Translations under genes and position numbers: made by a program
Shown here: piece after piece, positions 13,391 through 24,519 of the stretch
How positions within the stretch are numbered: position 1 is the first letter of the stretch
How the letters are laid out: every line of letters begins with the position of its first letter
The notes under the pieces: model-generated
The model's database searches: none
What the model saw: only the letters and a program-made list of their open reading frames with translations
What the model was told of the DNA's origin: nothing
Assembly (NCBI GenBank): GCA_023101885.1
Contig: JALPQD010000919.1
Location: 124,001 to 188,000 of the forward strand
Length of the DNA: 64,000 nt
Reading direction: 5' to 3'
Source of the DNA: Typhlomys cinereus
Taxonomy: Eukaryota > Chordata > Mammalia > Rodentia > Platacanthomyidae

Positions 13391-14498
13391 TTTTATATAA
13401 TACCTTTTTTATTATTTTCAGCTCATACCAAACTTAATAGGTACACCAGTTCTCTCCCTCACTCCTCCACCCTGAACCCCCTACTCCTCCTTCCCTCACC
13501 CTCTCCGCCCCATCCCCCCAGCCTCCCGCCCTGATTCCCAGATCCTTTCTTTGTGCATGCCTGATTCTCCTCTTGGCCCTCCTCTCTGATGCGTACAAGG
13601 ACACAGTGGCATTTCCTGAACCCCTTCCTTTTGTCTCCTTAAGCATAGGAATACTACTGTGGCTGTCAATCCCTTGCTCCAAGGATCTTGGTGCCTTAGC
13701 AGATGCTAGACTTTTGATATCAATAGTGTGTTGGACATTGCACCGCGGCAAACAATGTCCAATTGTGATTGCTTTGGCCCTAACTTGTGTGGAGTATCTT
13801 GCAAATCATTGATCCTCCTATCCTTTTGCTCTTACACTCTTACCGCCCCCTCTTCTGCAATGTCTCTGAGCTTCAGGATGGGGAGGATTATTCTGGCCTA
13901 GTTCTAGGTGCTTGGTAACAGAGTCTCTGAGTTTGGTTGTGTGTTCATTGATTTCTTTTTGCCTTTTGTTGCTCCTGTAATGCCCTTCACTCCATCCTCA
14001 CTGGGCACTGTATGTCACCCCTAGCCAGAGACAGAAGCTGTTAAATGGAGTCTTATTATAAAGAGCATATTCAAGGGTGATGTAATACTTTACCCAAATT
14101 GGAATCACATGGTCATATGGCCTTAGGCAATGGGAGGGGTCAATCACCCATTTGCAAAGTGATTACTTTTTAATCTGCTGGAATATATGCCCTCCCCTTC
14201 TGGTGAGTTCATACCCCCCTAGTTGTAAATGATCAGGAATGAATTGTGAACCTAACCAGGTGTCCCATTACTTTCTTGCAGTCATTGATGGGGCCTATTT
14301 TCTCTACAGTAAACTTGTCACTTCTTTCTTTGTTTCTGGTGTGCCATCCAAACCCATCCCTCCTGTTCATATCTTTGCAATACTGTAGGTATACATAGTT
14401 TACCTATGGTGTCTCAAGATGGCCTGGTGGGTTTGGTATTAGGAGCCACCTATTAGGGGGTACAAATGGATTTAATTTTCTGGTGTGGGATACTTCAC
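13391..14498 (-). other. L1-1 3' UTR and poly(A) remnant
   Basis: Non-coding 3' part of L1-1, read on the minus strand. It contains the polypurine (here C-rich on plus) stretch at about 13455-13550. Its layout matches the 3' UTRs of the other three L1 copies: GGTATGA-type motifs, the TCCTGTTCA...CTTGCAAT region near 14360-14385, and GGAGCCACCTATTAGG near 14441-14457. The agreement among the four copies shows they belong to one L1 lineage. Confidence 0.85.
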
Positions 14499-16283
14499 TT
14501 AATATAATTGTTTCTAATGCATCATTTCCTGACAAATTCCCGTAATTCATCATTTTTGATGCCTGAGTAGTACTCCATTGTATAGATGTACCAGAGTTTC
14601 CTTATCCACTCGTCAACTGTTGGACATTTGGTTGATTCCATCTTCACTATTGCAAACAGTGCTGGTATGAACATGGTATGCTTTGCTATCGAGGTGAACT
14701 TCTGCTGTATGGGGGGTTATACCCATAGTGGAATCGCAGGGTCATATGCATTTCAATCTTTAATTTCTTTAAGAATCTCCAGACGGCTCGCCAGAGTGGC
14801 TGTATGAGCCTGCATTCACACCAATAATGTAGGGAGTAACCTCTTCTCCACATCCTCTCCAGCTTTGTTGTTGTTTTTGTTGTGGATTTTGCCATCCTGA
14901 TGGGGTGAGATGATATCTCAGGGAAGTTTTGATTTGCATTTCCTGATGGCTAAGGAAGTGGAGCTTTTTTAAGATATTTGTTAGACATTTTAATTTCATC
15001 CCTAGTAAAGTTTTTTTTAGTCCAGGGCCCATTTTTTAATTGGGCCATTAGTTTCCTTGTTGTTTAGTTTTCTAAGGTCTTTGTGCACCTTGGAAGTAGA
15101 GCTCTATCAGATATGTGGTTAGTGAAGATTTTCTCCAATCTGGGGTTGCCTTTGAGCTCGTGTTACAATCTCTTTACCTGAACAAAAGCTCTTTAATTCT
15201 CAAGATCCCAACTGTTGAGGTTGGTAGCAGTGACTGTGCCATTGGATGTCTGTTTAGGAATGTTGGCCTAGCACAATCAGCTCAAGGGAGTTCCCTATCC
15301 ATTCAGTTGACTTTTTATATCTCTGGCCTGATATCAAGGTCCTTGATCCATTTGGAATTAGTTTGTACATGGTGACAAGTATGGGTCCAGCTTTAATCTT
15401 CTGCATGTGGAGATCCAGTTTTGCCAGCCCATTTGTTGAAGATGCTGTTCTTTTTCCATTGGTTCTTTGGGCCCCTTGTCAAAGACCAAATGGCTGTAAT
15501 TTTGTGGGCTTATCTCTGCGTCTTCATCCTTATCCCTTGATCTCTGTGTCTATTTTGGAGCCAGTACAGGTGTCTTTATAACTATGGATTTGTAATATAG
15601 ACTAAGGTTCGGTATGGTAATACCTCCAGCAGTGATTTTGTTACTCAGGTTGTCTTTGCTATCCTGGGTCTTTTGTGTCTCCATATGAATTTTGAGATTG
15701 TTTGGTCAACTTCTTTAAAGATTGCTTTGGGATATTAACTGTTTATAGCATTGAATCTGTATATTGCCTTTTGTAGAATGGTCATTTTTATGATGTTGAT
15801 TCTGCAATCCAGGACAAGGGAGGTCTTTCCACCTTCTGGTGTCTTCAGCAATTTCTTTCTTTGGTTTAGTTTTCATTGTAAAGGTCTTTTACCACCTTGG
15901 TTAGGTTTATTCCAAGGTATTCCTTTTTTTTAGGTTATAGTGAATGGGATGGTTTCTCTCAAGGCTTTTTCACTTCTTTCATCTGGCATATGGAAGGCCT
16001 CTGATTTTTGCACATTTATTTTGTATCCTGCCACCCGCCTGAACTTCTCAATTAGTTCCAGACTTCCTGGTGGAGTTTTTGGGATCCCTAAGGTATAAGA
16101 TCATGTCATCTGCAAATAGGGATAGTTTGACTTCTTCCTAGCCGATTTGAATCCCTCTTCTGTCCCTTTCTTGCCTTATGGCTTCAGCTAAGACTTCAAG
16201 TTCAATATTGAATAGAAGTGGTGAGAGTGGACAGCCTTGTATATTTCCTGATCGAAGTGGGAATGCTTCCAATTGTTCCCCAT
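14499..16283 (-). pseudogene. L1-1 ORF2 remnant (reverse transcriptase to C-terminus)
   Basis: Broken ORF2, the L1 endonuclease/reverse transcriptase that copies L1 RNA into the genome. From the 5' end on the minus strand it starts at GEQLEAFP (about 16265-16283), passes SPLLFN and the FADD catalytic motif (16105-16116), then the thumb and linker region with CCATTTGGAATTAG-type sequence near 15350, the C-terminal Cys-rich segment (GCGEE...CGE-like, near 14820-14870) and the YTMEYYS-like end near 14570. Many frameshifts and stops break it, and no open stretch exceeds about 90 codons. The first half of ORF2 is missing. It cannot make active enzyme. Confidence 0.9.
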
Positions 16284-16286
16284 CAT

Positions 16287-16300
16287 ACGTTGAAACTTTT
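16287..16300. repeat. Target-site duplication, right copy, of L1-1
   Basis: ACGTTGAAACTTTT, matching 13377-13390 at 13 of 14 positions. The A in GTTGAAAC is a variant not seen in most other m1 monomers of the window, but it recurs at the 5' junction of L1-2 (24522-24535). That makes it a useful tracer of shared ancestry between the two loci. Confidence 0.8.
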
Positions 16301-17109
16301 TATGTTCAGGAGAAAATCACACTTGTTTTGTGACCTTTTCATGGAATATGTTCAGGCAGGCTTTGATTTTCCAAAATGTTGAACCAAGTGAGGAGGACTG
16401 AGAGTCAAATGTTGGATGTACACTTCTTAGGGATAAGTATCCTACAGAAGTTTCTATACTGGAACACTTTGTGTTCAGGAGAAGATCATACTTGTTTTGC
16501 GACATTTGCATATAACATGTTCACGAAGGCCATGATTTTCAAAAAGAATGAACCAAGTGAGGAGGGTGCAGAGTCAAATACTGCACGTGCACTTCTTACT
16601 GGTAAGTGTCCTACGGAAGTTCATATACTGTAACTCTTTGTGTTCAGGAGAAAATAACAGTTGTTGTGCCACATTTCCATGGAACATGTTGAAGCAGGCC
16701 ATGATGTTTCCAAAACAATTAACAAAGTGGGATGACTCAGAGTCAAATGTTGCAAGTGCACTTCATTGGGATACATATCCTACAGAAGATTCTATACTGT
16801 AACTCTTTGTTATCAGGAGAAAGTCACCCTTATTGTGCGACAGTCAATGGAACATTTACACGCAAGCCATGATATTCCAAAACAGTGAACCAAGAGAGAA
16901 GGACTCAGAGTCAAATGTTTCAAGTGCTCTTCTTCTTAGCGGTAAGTATCCCACCAAAGTTTCTATACTGTCATTCTTGGTGTTCAGGAGAGTACCACAC
17001 TTGTTTTGCAATGTATCCCTGGAACATGCTTAGCAGCCTGTGATTTTGCAAAGTAGTGAACCAAGTGAGGAGGACTCAGAGTCAAATGTTGGAAGTGTAC
17101 TTCTTAGTG

Positions 17110-17158
17110 GTAAGTATCTTACAGAAGTTTCGATACTGTACCTCTTTGTGTTCTGCAG
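17110..17158 (+). other. Splice-signal-like cassette at a monomer junction (example)
   Basis: At the m8/m9 junction the plus strand reads G|GTAAGTATC at 17110, a near-consensus 5' splice site, followed 49 nt later by a pyrimidine-rich CCTCTTTGTGTTCTGCAG, a good 3' splice site ending at 17158. The same arrangement recurs at most m8/m9 and m7/m8 junctions of family B, for example near 20315, 41534, 43216, 45908, 46935 and 50284. Distances of about 46-49 nt are too short for a normal mammalian intron, but skipping to the next monomer would give about 215 nt. No evidence of transcription is available here. The signal strength is visible, but any function is speculation. Confidence 0.35.
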
Positions 17159-19973
17159 AAAATCACACTTGTTTTGCGACGTTTCCATGGAACCTATTCA
17201 TGCAGGAGATGATTTCCAAAATAGTGAACCAAGTGCGGAGGATTCAGAATCAAATGTAGGAAGTCCACTTCTTGGGGATAGGTATCCTAGAGAAGTTTCT
17301 ACAGTGTAACACTTACGTTCAGGAGAAAATCATACTTGTTTTGTGACATTTGCATGGAACATGTTCACGCAGGCCATGAATTTCCAAAATAGAGAAGCAA
17401 GTGAGGAGGATTCAGACTCAAAAGCTGGAAGTGCACCTCTTAGGGAAAAGTACCCTACAGAAGGTTCTATACTGTAATATTTGGGTTCAGGAGAAAATTA
17501 TACTTGTTTTGTGACATTTGCATGGCACATGTTCACACAGGCCATGATTTTACAAAATAGTGAACCAAGTGATGAAGACTCTGAGTCAAATGTTGCAAGT
17601 GCACTTCTTTACGATAAGTGTCATACAGAAGTTTTTATACTATAACTCTTTGTGTTCAGGAGGAAATCACACTTGTTGTACAGCGGTTCCATGAAACATG
17701 TTCATGCATGCCATTCCCTTCCAAAATCGTGAACCAAATGATGAGGACTCACAATCATATGTAGCATGTGCACTTCTTTGGGACAAGTATGCTACACAGG
17801 TTTCTAGACGGTAAAACTTTGTGTTCTGGAGAAAACAACATTCGTTTTGTGCTGATTCTACCAACTATGTTCAGGCCTGTAATGAGCTTGAAAATAGTGA
17901 CCAAGTGAGGAAGCGTCAAATTCACATCTTTCACTTTCACGTCTCAGTGATAAGAATCCTGTAGATGTTCATACGTTGTAACTTTTTATGTTTAGGAGAA
18001 AATCACACTGGTTCTGTGAAGTTTTCGTGGCATATGTTCATGCAGGCCTTGATTTTCCAAAAGAATGAACCAAGTGAGGAAGACTGAGAGTCAAATGTTG
18101 GAAGTGCACTTCTTAGGGATAAGTATCCTACAGAAGATTCTATACAGTAACACTTTGTGTTCAGGAGAAGATCATACTTGTTTTGCTACATTTGCATATA
18201 ACATGTTCACGCAGGCCACATTTTTCCAAAATAGTGAAACAAGTGAGTAGGTTACAGAGTCAAATATTGCACGTGCACTTATTACCGGTAACTGTCCTAC
18301 GGATGTTCCAATACTGTAACTCTTTGTGTTCAGGAGCAAATAACAGTTGTTGTGCCACATTTCCATGGAACATGTTGAAGCAGGCCATGGTTTTTCCAAA
18401 ATAGTTAACAAGTGAGGATGACTCAGAGTCAAATGTTGCAAGTACACTTCGTTGGGATAAGTATCCTACAGAAGTTTCTATACCGGAACTCTTTTGATCA
18501 GGAGAAAGACACACTTGTTGTGCGACTTTCAATGGAACATTTACACGCAAGCCATGATATTCCAAAATAGTGAACCAAGAGAGAAGGACTCAGAGTCAAA
18601 TGTTGCAAGTGCTCTTTTTCTTAGCGGTAAGTATCCCTCAAAATTTTCTATACTGGCATTCTTTCTGTTCGGGAGTGTATCACACTTGTTTTTCAATGTG
18701 TCCTTAGAACATGTTCAGGCTGGCTATGATTTCCAAAATAGTTAACCAAGTGTGGAGGACTCAGAGTCAAATGTTGGAAGTGCACTTTTTAGTGGTAAGT
18801 ACCCTACAGAAGTTTCGATACTGTACCTATTTGTGTTCTACAGAAAATCACACTTGTTTTGCGACGTTTCCATGGAACCTATTCATGCAGGAGATTATTT
18901 CCAAAATAATTAACCAAGTACGGAGGATTCAGAATCAAATGTAGTAAGTGCACTTCTTGCACTTCTTGGGGATAAGTATCCTAGAGAAGTTTCTACATTG
19001 TAACATTTGCGTTCAGGAGAAAATCATACTTGTTTTGTGACATTTGCATGGAACATGTTCACGCATGCCATGAATTTCCAACATAGTGAACCAAGTGAGG
19101 AGGACTCTGAGTCAAATGTTGCAAGTGGAGTTCTTCAGGATAAGTGTTGTACAGAAGTTTCTATACTGTTGCTCTTTTTGTTCAGGAGGAAATCACACTT
19201 GTTTTACGACATTTCCATGAAACATGTTCATGCATGTCATTCCCTTCCAAAATCATGAACCAAGTGTAGAGGAGTCACAGTCATATGTAGCATGTGCACT
19301 TCTTTGGGACAAGTACCCTACACAGTTTTCTAGACGGTAAAACTTTGTGTTCTGGAGAAAACAACAATCATTTTGTGCTGATTCTACCAACTATGTTCAG
19401 GCCTGTAATGAGCTTGAAAATAGTGTCCAAGTGAGGAAGCGTAAAACTCACATTTTTCACTTTTACTTCTCAGTGATAAGAATCTTGCAGATGTTCATAC
19501 TTTGTAACTTTTTATGTTTAGGAGAAAATCACATTGGTTTTGTGATGTTTTCATTGAATATGTTCACGCAGGCTTGGATTTTCCAAAATAGTGAATCAAG
19601 TGAGGAACACTGACAGTCAAATGTTGGTAGTGCACTTTTTACGGATAAGTATCCTACAGAAGATTCTATACTGTAACACTTTGTGTTCAGGAGAAGATCA
19701 TACCTGTTTTGCGACATTTGCATATAACATGTTCACGCAGACCATGATTTTCCAAAATAGTGAACCAAGTGAGGAGTGTTCAGAGTCAAATATTGCACGT
19801 GCACTTCTTACCGGTATGTGTCCTAGGGAAGTTCCTATACTGTAACTCTTTGTATTCAGGAGAAAATAACAGTTGTTGTGCCACATTTCCATAGAACATG
19901 TTGAAGCAGGCCATAATTTTTCCAAAATGCTTAACCAAGTGAGGATGCCTCAGAGTCAAATGTTGCAAGTGCA

Positions 19974-19988
19974 CTTCGTTGGGATACG
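19974..19988 (+). promoter_or_regulatory. CENP-B-box-like motif in monomer m6
   Basis: CTTCGTTGGGATACG. Its first nine bases equal the start of the mammalian CENP-B box (CTTCGTTGG, then AAACGGG). It then differs by an apparent one-base insertion and lacks the terminal CGGG. The motif lies at the same place in most m6 monomers: exact at 46406-46420, and variant at 18447, 22162, 26847 and 51119. A TTCG-lost version (CTGCGTTGGG) is seen near 11352, 42870, 45565 and 48257. It occurs only in family B. CENP-B binding needs TTCG, a central A and CGGG, so binding by this version is doubtful. Confidence 0.35.
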
Positions 19989-22900
19989 TATCCTACTGAA
20001 GTTTCTATACTGTAACTGTGATCAGGAGAAAGTCACCCTTGTTGTGCAACAGTCAATGGAACATTTCCACGCAAGTCATGATATTCCAAAATAGTGAACC
20101 AAGAGAGAAGGACTCAGAGTCAAATGTCGCAAGTGCTCTTCTTCTTAGCTGTAAGTATCCCACAAAAGTTTCTATACTGTCATTCTTGGTGTTCAGGAGA
20201 GTATCACACTTGTTTTGCAATGTTTCCCTGTAACATGTTCACGCAGGCTATGATTTTGCAAAATCGTGAACCAAGTGAGGAGGAGGACTCAGAGTCAAAT
20301 GGTGGAAGTGCACTTCTTAGTGGTAAGCAACCTAAAGAAGTTTCGATACTGTATCTCTTTGTGTTCTGCAGAAAATCACACTTTTTTGTGATGTTTCCAA
20401 GGAACCTATTCATGCAGGAGATGATTGCCAAAATAGTGAACCAAGTGTGGAGGATTCAGAATCAAATGTAGGAAGTCCACTTCTTGGGGATAGGTATCCT
20501 AAAGAAGTTTCTACACTGTAACACTTACATTCAGGAGAAAAATCATAGTTGTTTTGTGACATTTGCATTGAACAGGTTTACGCAGGCCATGAATGTCCAA
20601 AATAGTGAACGAAGTGAGGAGGATTCAGAGTCAAATGCTGTAAGTGCACCTCTTAGGGAGAAGTATCCTACAGAAGTTTGTAACTGTAACATTTGCGTTC
20701 ATGAGAAAATCAAACTTGTTTTGTGACATATGCATAGCAAATGTTCAAGCAGGCCATGATTTTACAAAATAGTGAACCATGTGAGGAGGACTGAGAATCA
20801 AATGTTGGAAGTGCACTTCTTAGTGGTATGTATCCTACAGAAGTTTCGATACTGTACCTCATTGTTTTCTGCAGAAAATCTCACTTGTTTTTCGACGTTT
20901 CCATGGAACCTATTCATGCAGGAAATGATTTCCAAAATAGTGAACCAAGTGCAGAGGATTCAGAATCAAATGTATGAAGTGAGCTTCTTGGGGATAAGTA
21001 TCCTAGAGAAGTTTCTACTCTGTAATATTTGCGTTCAGAAGAAAAATCATAGTTGTTTTGTGACATTTGCATGGAAGTTGTTCACATAAGCTATGAATTT
21101 CCAAAATAGTGAATCAAGTGAGTAGGATTCAGAATCAAATGCTGGAAGTGCACCTCTTAGGGATGAGTATCCTACAGAAGTTTGTATACTGTAACATTTT
21201 CGATCAGAAGAAAATCATACTTCTTTTGTGACATTTGGATGGCACCTGTTCACACAGGCCATGATGTTACAAAATAGTGAACCAAGTTAAGAGGACTCTG
21301 AGTCAAATTTTGCAAGTGCACTTCTTCAGGATAAGTGTCATACAGACGTTTCTATACTGTAACTCTTTCTGTTCAGGAGGAAATCACACTTGTTGTACGA
21401 CGTTTCCATGAAACATGTTCATGCATGTCATTCCCTTCCAAAATCGTGAACCAAGTGAATAGGACTCACAGTCATATGTAGCATGTACACTTCTTTGGGA
21501 CAAGTATCCTACACAGGTTTCTAAACTGTAAAAGTTTGTGCTCTGGAGAAAACAAAATTCATTTTGTGCTGATTCTACCAACTATGTTCAGGCCTGTAAT
21601 GTGCGTGAAAATAGTGACCAAGTGAGGAAACGTCAAATTCACATGTTTCACTTTCACTTCTCAGTGATAAGAATCCAGGGATGTTCATACGTTGTAACTT
21701 TTTGTTCAGGAGAAAATCACACTGGATTTCTGACATTTTCGTGGAATATGTTCACACAGGCCTTGATTTTCGAAAATAGTGAACCAAGTGAGGAGGACTG
21801 AGAGTCAAATGTTGGAAGTGCACTTCTTAGGGATAAGTATCCTACAGAAGATTCCGTACTGTAACACTTTGTGTTCAGGGGAAGATCATACTTGTTTTAC
21901 GACATTTGCATATAACATGTTCACACAGGCCATGATTTTCCAAAATAGTCAACCAAGTGTGGAGGTTTCAGAGTCAAATATTGCACGTGGACTTCTTACC
22001 ATTAAGTGTCCTAGGGAAGTTCCTATACTGTAACTCTTTGTGGTTCGGAGAAAATAACAGTTGTTGTGCCAGATTTCCATGGAACATGTTGAAGCAGGCC
22101 ATGATTTTTCCAAAATAGTTAACCAAGGGACGATGGCTCAGAGTCAAATGTTGCAAGTGCACTTCGTTGGGATACTTATCCTATAGAAGTTTCTATACTG
22201 TAACTCTTTGTGATCAGGAGAAAGTCACACTTGTGTGACAGTCAATGGAACATTTACACGCAAGCCATGATATTCCAAAATAGTGAACCAAGAGAGAAGG
22301 ACTCAGAGTCAAATGTTGCAAGTGCTCTTCTCCTTAGCGGTAAGTATCCCACAAAAGATTCTATACTGTCATTCTTTGTGTTCAGGAGAGTATCACACTT
22401 GTTTTGCAATGTTTCCATGGAACATGTTCACGCATGCTATTTATTTCCAAAACAGTGAACCAAGTGATGAGGATTCAGAGTCAAATGCTGGAAGTGCACC
22501 TCTTAGGGAGAAGTATCCTACAGAAGTTTGTGTACTTTAACATTTGCATTCAGCAAAAATCATACTTGTTTTTTGACTTTTGCATGGCATATGTTCACAC
22601 AGGCCACGAATTTCCAAAATAGTGAACCAAGTGAGGAGGACTTTGAGTCAAATGTTGCAAGTGCACTTCTTTAGGATAAGTGTTGTATAGAAGTTTCTAT
22701 TCTGTAACTCTTTGTGTTCAGGAGGAAATCTTACTTCTTGTACGATGTTCCCATGAAACATATTCATGCACGTCATTCCCTTCCAAAATCGTTAACCAAG
22801 GGAGGAAGACTCACAGTCATATGTAGCATGTGCACTTCTTTGGGAGAAGTATCCTACACAGGTTCCTGAACTGTAAAACTTTGTGTTCTGGAGAAAACTG

Positions 22901-23343
22901 CATTCGTTTTGTGCTGATTCTTCCAAATATGTACAGGCCTCTAATGAGCTTGAAAATAGTCGCCAAGTGAGGAAGCGTCAAATTCACATGTTTCACTTCC
23001 ACTTCTCAGTGATAAGAATCCTGTAGATGTTCATACGTTGTAACTTTTTATATTCAGGAGAAAATCACATTGGTTCTGTGACATTTTCATGGAAGATGTT
23101 TACACAGGCCATGAATTTCCAAAATAGTGAACCAAGTGAGCTGGATTCAGAATCAAATGCTCGAAGTGCACCTTTTAGGGAGATGTATCCTACAGAAATT
23201 TGTATACTGTAACATTTGCGTTCAGGAGAAAATCATACTTGTTTTGTGACATTTGCATGACACATGTTCACACAGGCCATGATTTTACAAAATAATGAAC
23301 CAAGTGAGGAGGACTGTGAGTCAAATGTTGCAAGTGCACTTCT

Positions 23344-24519
23344 TTTTTTTATTATAATTAATATATTTTTTATTATTATTTCAGCTCATACAAACTTAAT
23401 AAGTACAACAGTTCCCTCCCTCCCTCCTTCTCCCCCCGTACCCCCTGCTCCCCCTCCCCATCCCCTCCCTCCCCATCCCCCGTGCCTCCCGCCCCAATTC
23501 CCAGAGAGTCATTTCTTGTGCATGCCTGATTTTCCTCTGGGCCCTCCTCTCCGATGATGTAGAAGGACCCAGTGTCTTTTTCCTAAACTCTTTCCCGTGG
23601 TCCCCTTAGGTACAGGAACACTGCTGTGGCTGCCAATCCTTTGCCTCCAAGGATCTTGGTGCCTTTAGCAGATGCTAGACATTGTGAGGTCAACAGTGTG
23701 TTGGACAATGTGCAGGGCATGCAAACTCCAATTATGATTGCTTCAGCTCTAACTAGTATGGAGTATCGTACAAATCATTGCTCCTCCCATCCTTTTGCTC
23801 TTCCACTCTTACCACCCCCCTCTTCTGCAAATTTCCCTGAGGTTCAGGATGGGGAGAAATTAAGCTGGCCTAGTTCTAGGTGGTTGATATAGAGTCTCTG
23901 AAGTTGTGGATTGTGGTTTGTTGATTTTCTTTTGCAGTTTTGCTGCTCTTTCAATGCCCTTCACTCCATCCTGGTGGGCATTGTATGTTACCCCCTGGTC
24001 AGAGACAAAAAGCTGTTAAACTAGAGTCTTGTGAAAAAAGCACATTCAAAGGTAGATGTAATAAAAGTGGGAAACCACAGTGAGGGAGGGGTCTATCACC
24101 CATTTGCAAAATGGTTACTTTTTATCTGCCAGACTATATGGCCTTCTCTTCAGGTGAAATCATACCCCCTCAGTAGTAAATGATCAGGAACAAAAGTCTG
24201 TGAACTTAATCAGATGTCTCATTACTTATTTGGGTCCTTGATGGAGGCCTATTTTCTCTGCTGTAACATGGTCACTTCTCTCCTTGTTTCTGGTGTGGCC
24301 CTCCTACCCCATCCCTCCTGTTCATAATCCTTGCAATTACTGTCTCTAGGTGGGCTGGGTATAAGATCATGTCATCTGCAAATAGGGATAGTTTGACTTC
24401 TTCCTTGCCGATTTGAATCCCTCTTCTGTCCCTTTGTTGCCTTATGGCTTCAGCTAAGACTTCAAGTTCAGTATTGAATAGAAGTGGTGAGAGTGGGAAT
24501 GCTTCCAATTGTTCCCCAT
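23344..24519 (-). mobile_element. L1-2: internally deleted, apparently chimeric LINE-1
   Basis: A minus-strand L1 of about 1.2 kb. The left end is a T/AT-rich reversed poly(A) tail (23344-23383) abutting satellite at CAAGTGCACTTC (m11). The C-rich 3' UTR and the remaining 3' UTR follow to about 24357, where the sequence jumps at GGGT/ATAAGATC straight into the RT region of ORF2, so about 1.8 kb of ORF2 is missing. The right end stops at GTTCCCCAT, the same base as L1-1, and continues into satellite carrying the same variants as the L1-1 flank. No target duplication links the two ends. The likeliest history is recombination between an L1-1-like copy and a second L1. Confidence 0.88.
24361..24519 (-). 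pseudogene. L1-2 ORF2 scrap with RT active-site motif
   Basis: About 53 codons of ORF2, read on the minus strand from EQLEAFP to FADDMILY (FADD at 24371-24382). It is fused directly to 3' UTR sequence, which reads on in frame as meaningless codons to 24272. Compared with L1-1 it also lacks 30 bp (ten codons, RSGI...CPL) between LEAFPL and SPLLFN. The 30-bp loss lies between short AGTGG repeats and keeps the frame. The catalytic palm is only partly present, so no activity is possible. Confidence 0.85.

Larger units (their letters stand above)
13391..16284 (-). mobile_element. L1-1: 5'-truncated LINE-1, inverted relative to window
   Basis: A minus-strand L1 of about 2.9 kb inserted in satellite. 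The left end is a T/AT-rich reversed tail (13391-13420), then a C-rich block (13455-13550) that is the complement of the G-rich L1 3' UTR. ORF2 begins its C-terminus near 14499 and runs leftward-to-rightward to 16283, where the element stops in the reverse transcriptase domain just upstream of the FADD active-site region. Everything 5' of this (ORF1, endonuclease, first RT motifs) is absent, which is ordinary L1 5' truncation. A near-perfect 14-bp target duplication flanks it, so this is a genuine single retrotransposition event, now decayed. Confidence 0.95.
16285..23343. repeat. Satellite domain B1, middle part (clean long HORs)
   Basis: About 42 well-preserved monomers. The usual order is m1, m2' (ATTGCACGTGCACTTCTTACC), m6 (AATAACAGTTGTTGTGCCAC), m7 (TGTGCGACAGTCAATGGAAC), m8 (TTGCAATGTTTCCCTGGAAC), m9 (CTATTCATGCAGGAGATGAT), m10 (CATGAATTTCCAAAATAG with GTGCACCTCTTAGGG), m11 (ATGGCACATGTTCACACAGG), m4' (single, no 31-bp duplication), m5' (CAGGCCTGTAATGAGCTTG). 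HOR starts at 17966, 19492, 21682 and 23028 give lengths of 1526, 2190 and 1346 bp, about 9, 13 and 8 monomers. Units therefore gain or lose whole monomers, as unequal crossing-over predicts. Confidence 0.93.

Noticed and set aside
23264..23557. 97-codon proline-rich open frame as a gene
   Set aside because: It is a satellite m11 start fused to the complement of the L1-2 poly(A) tail and C-rich 3' UTR.
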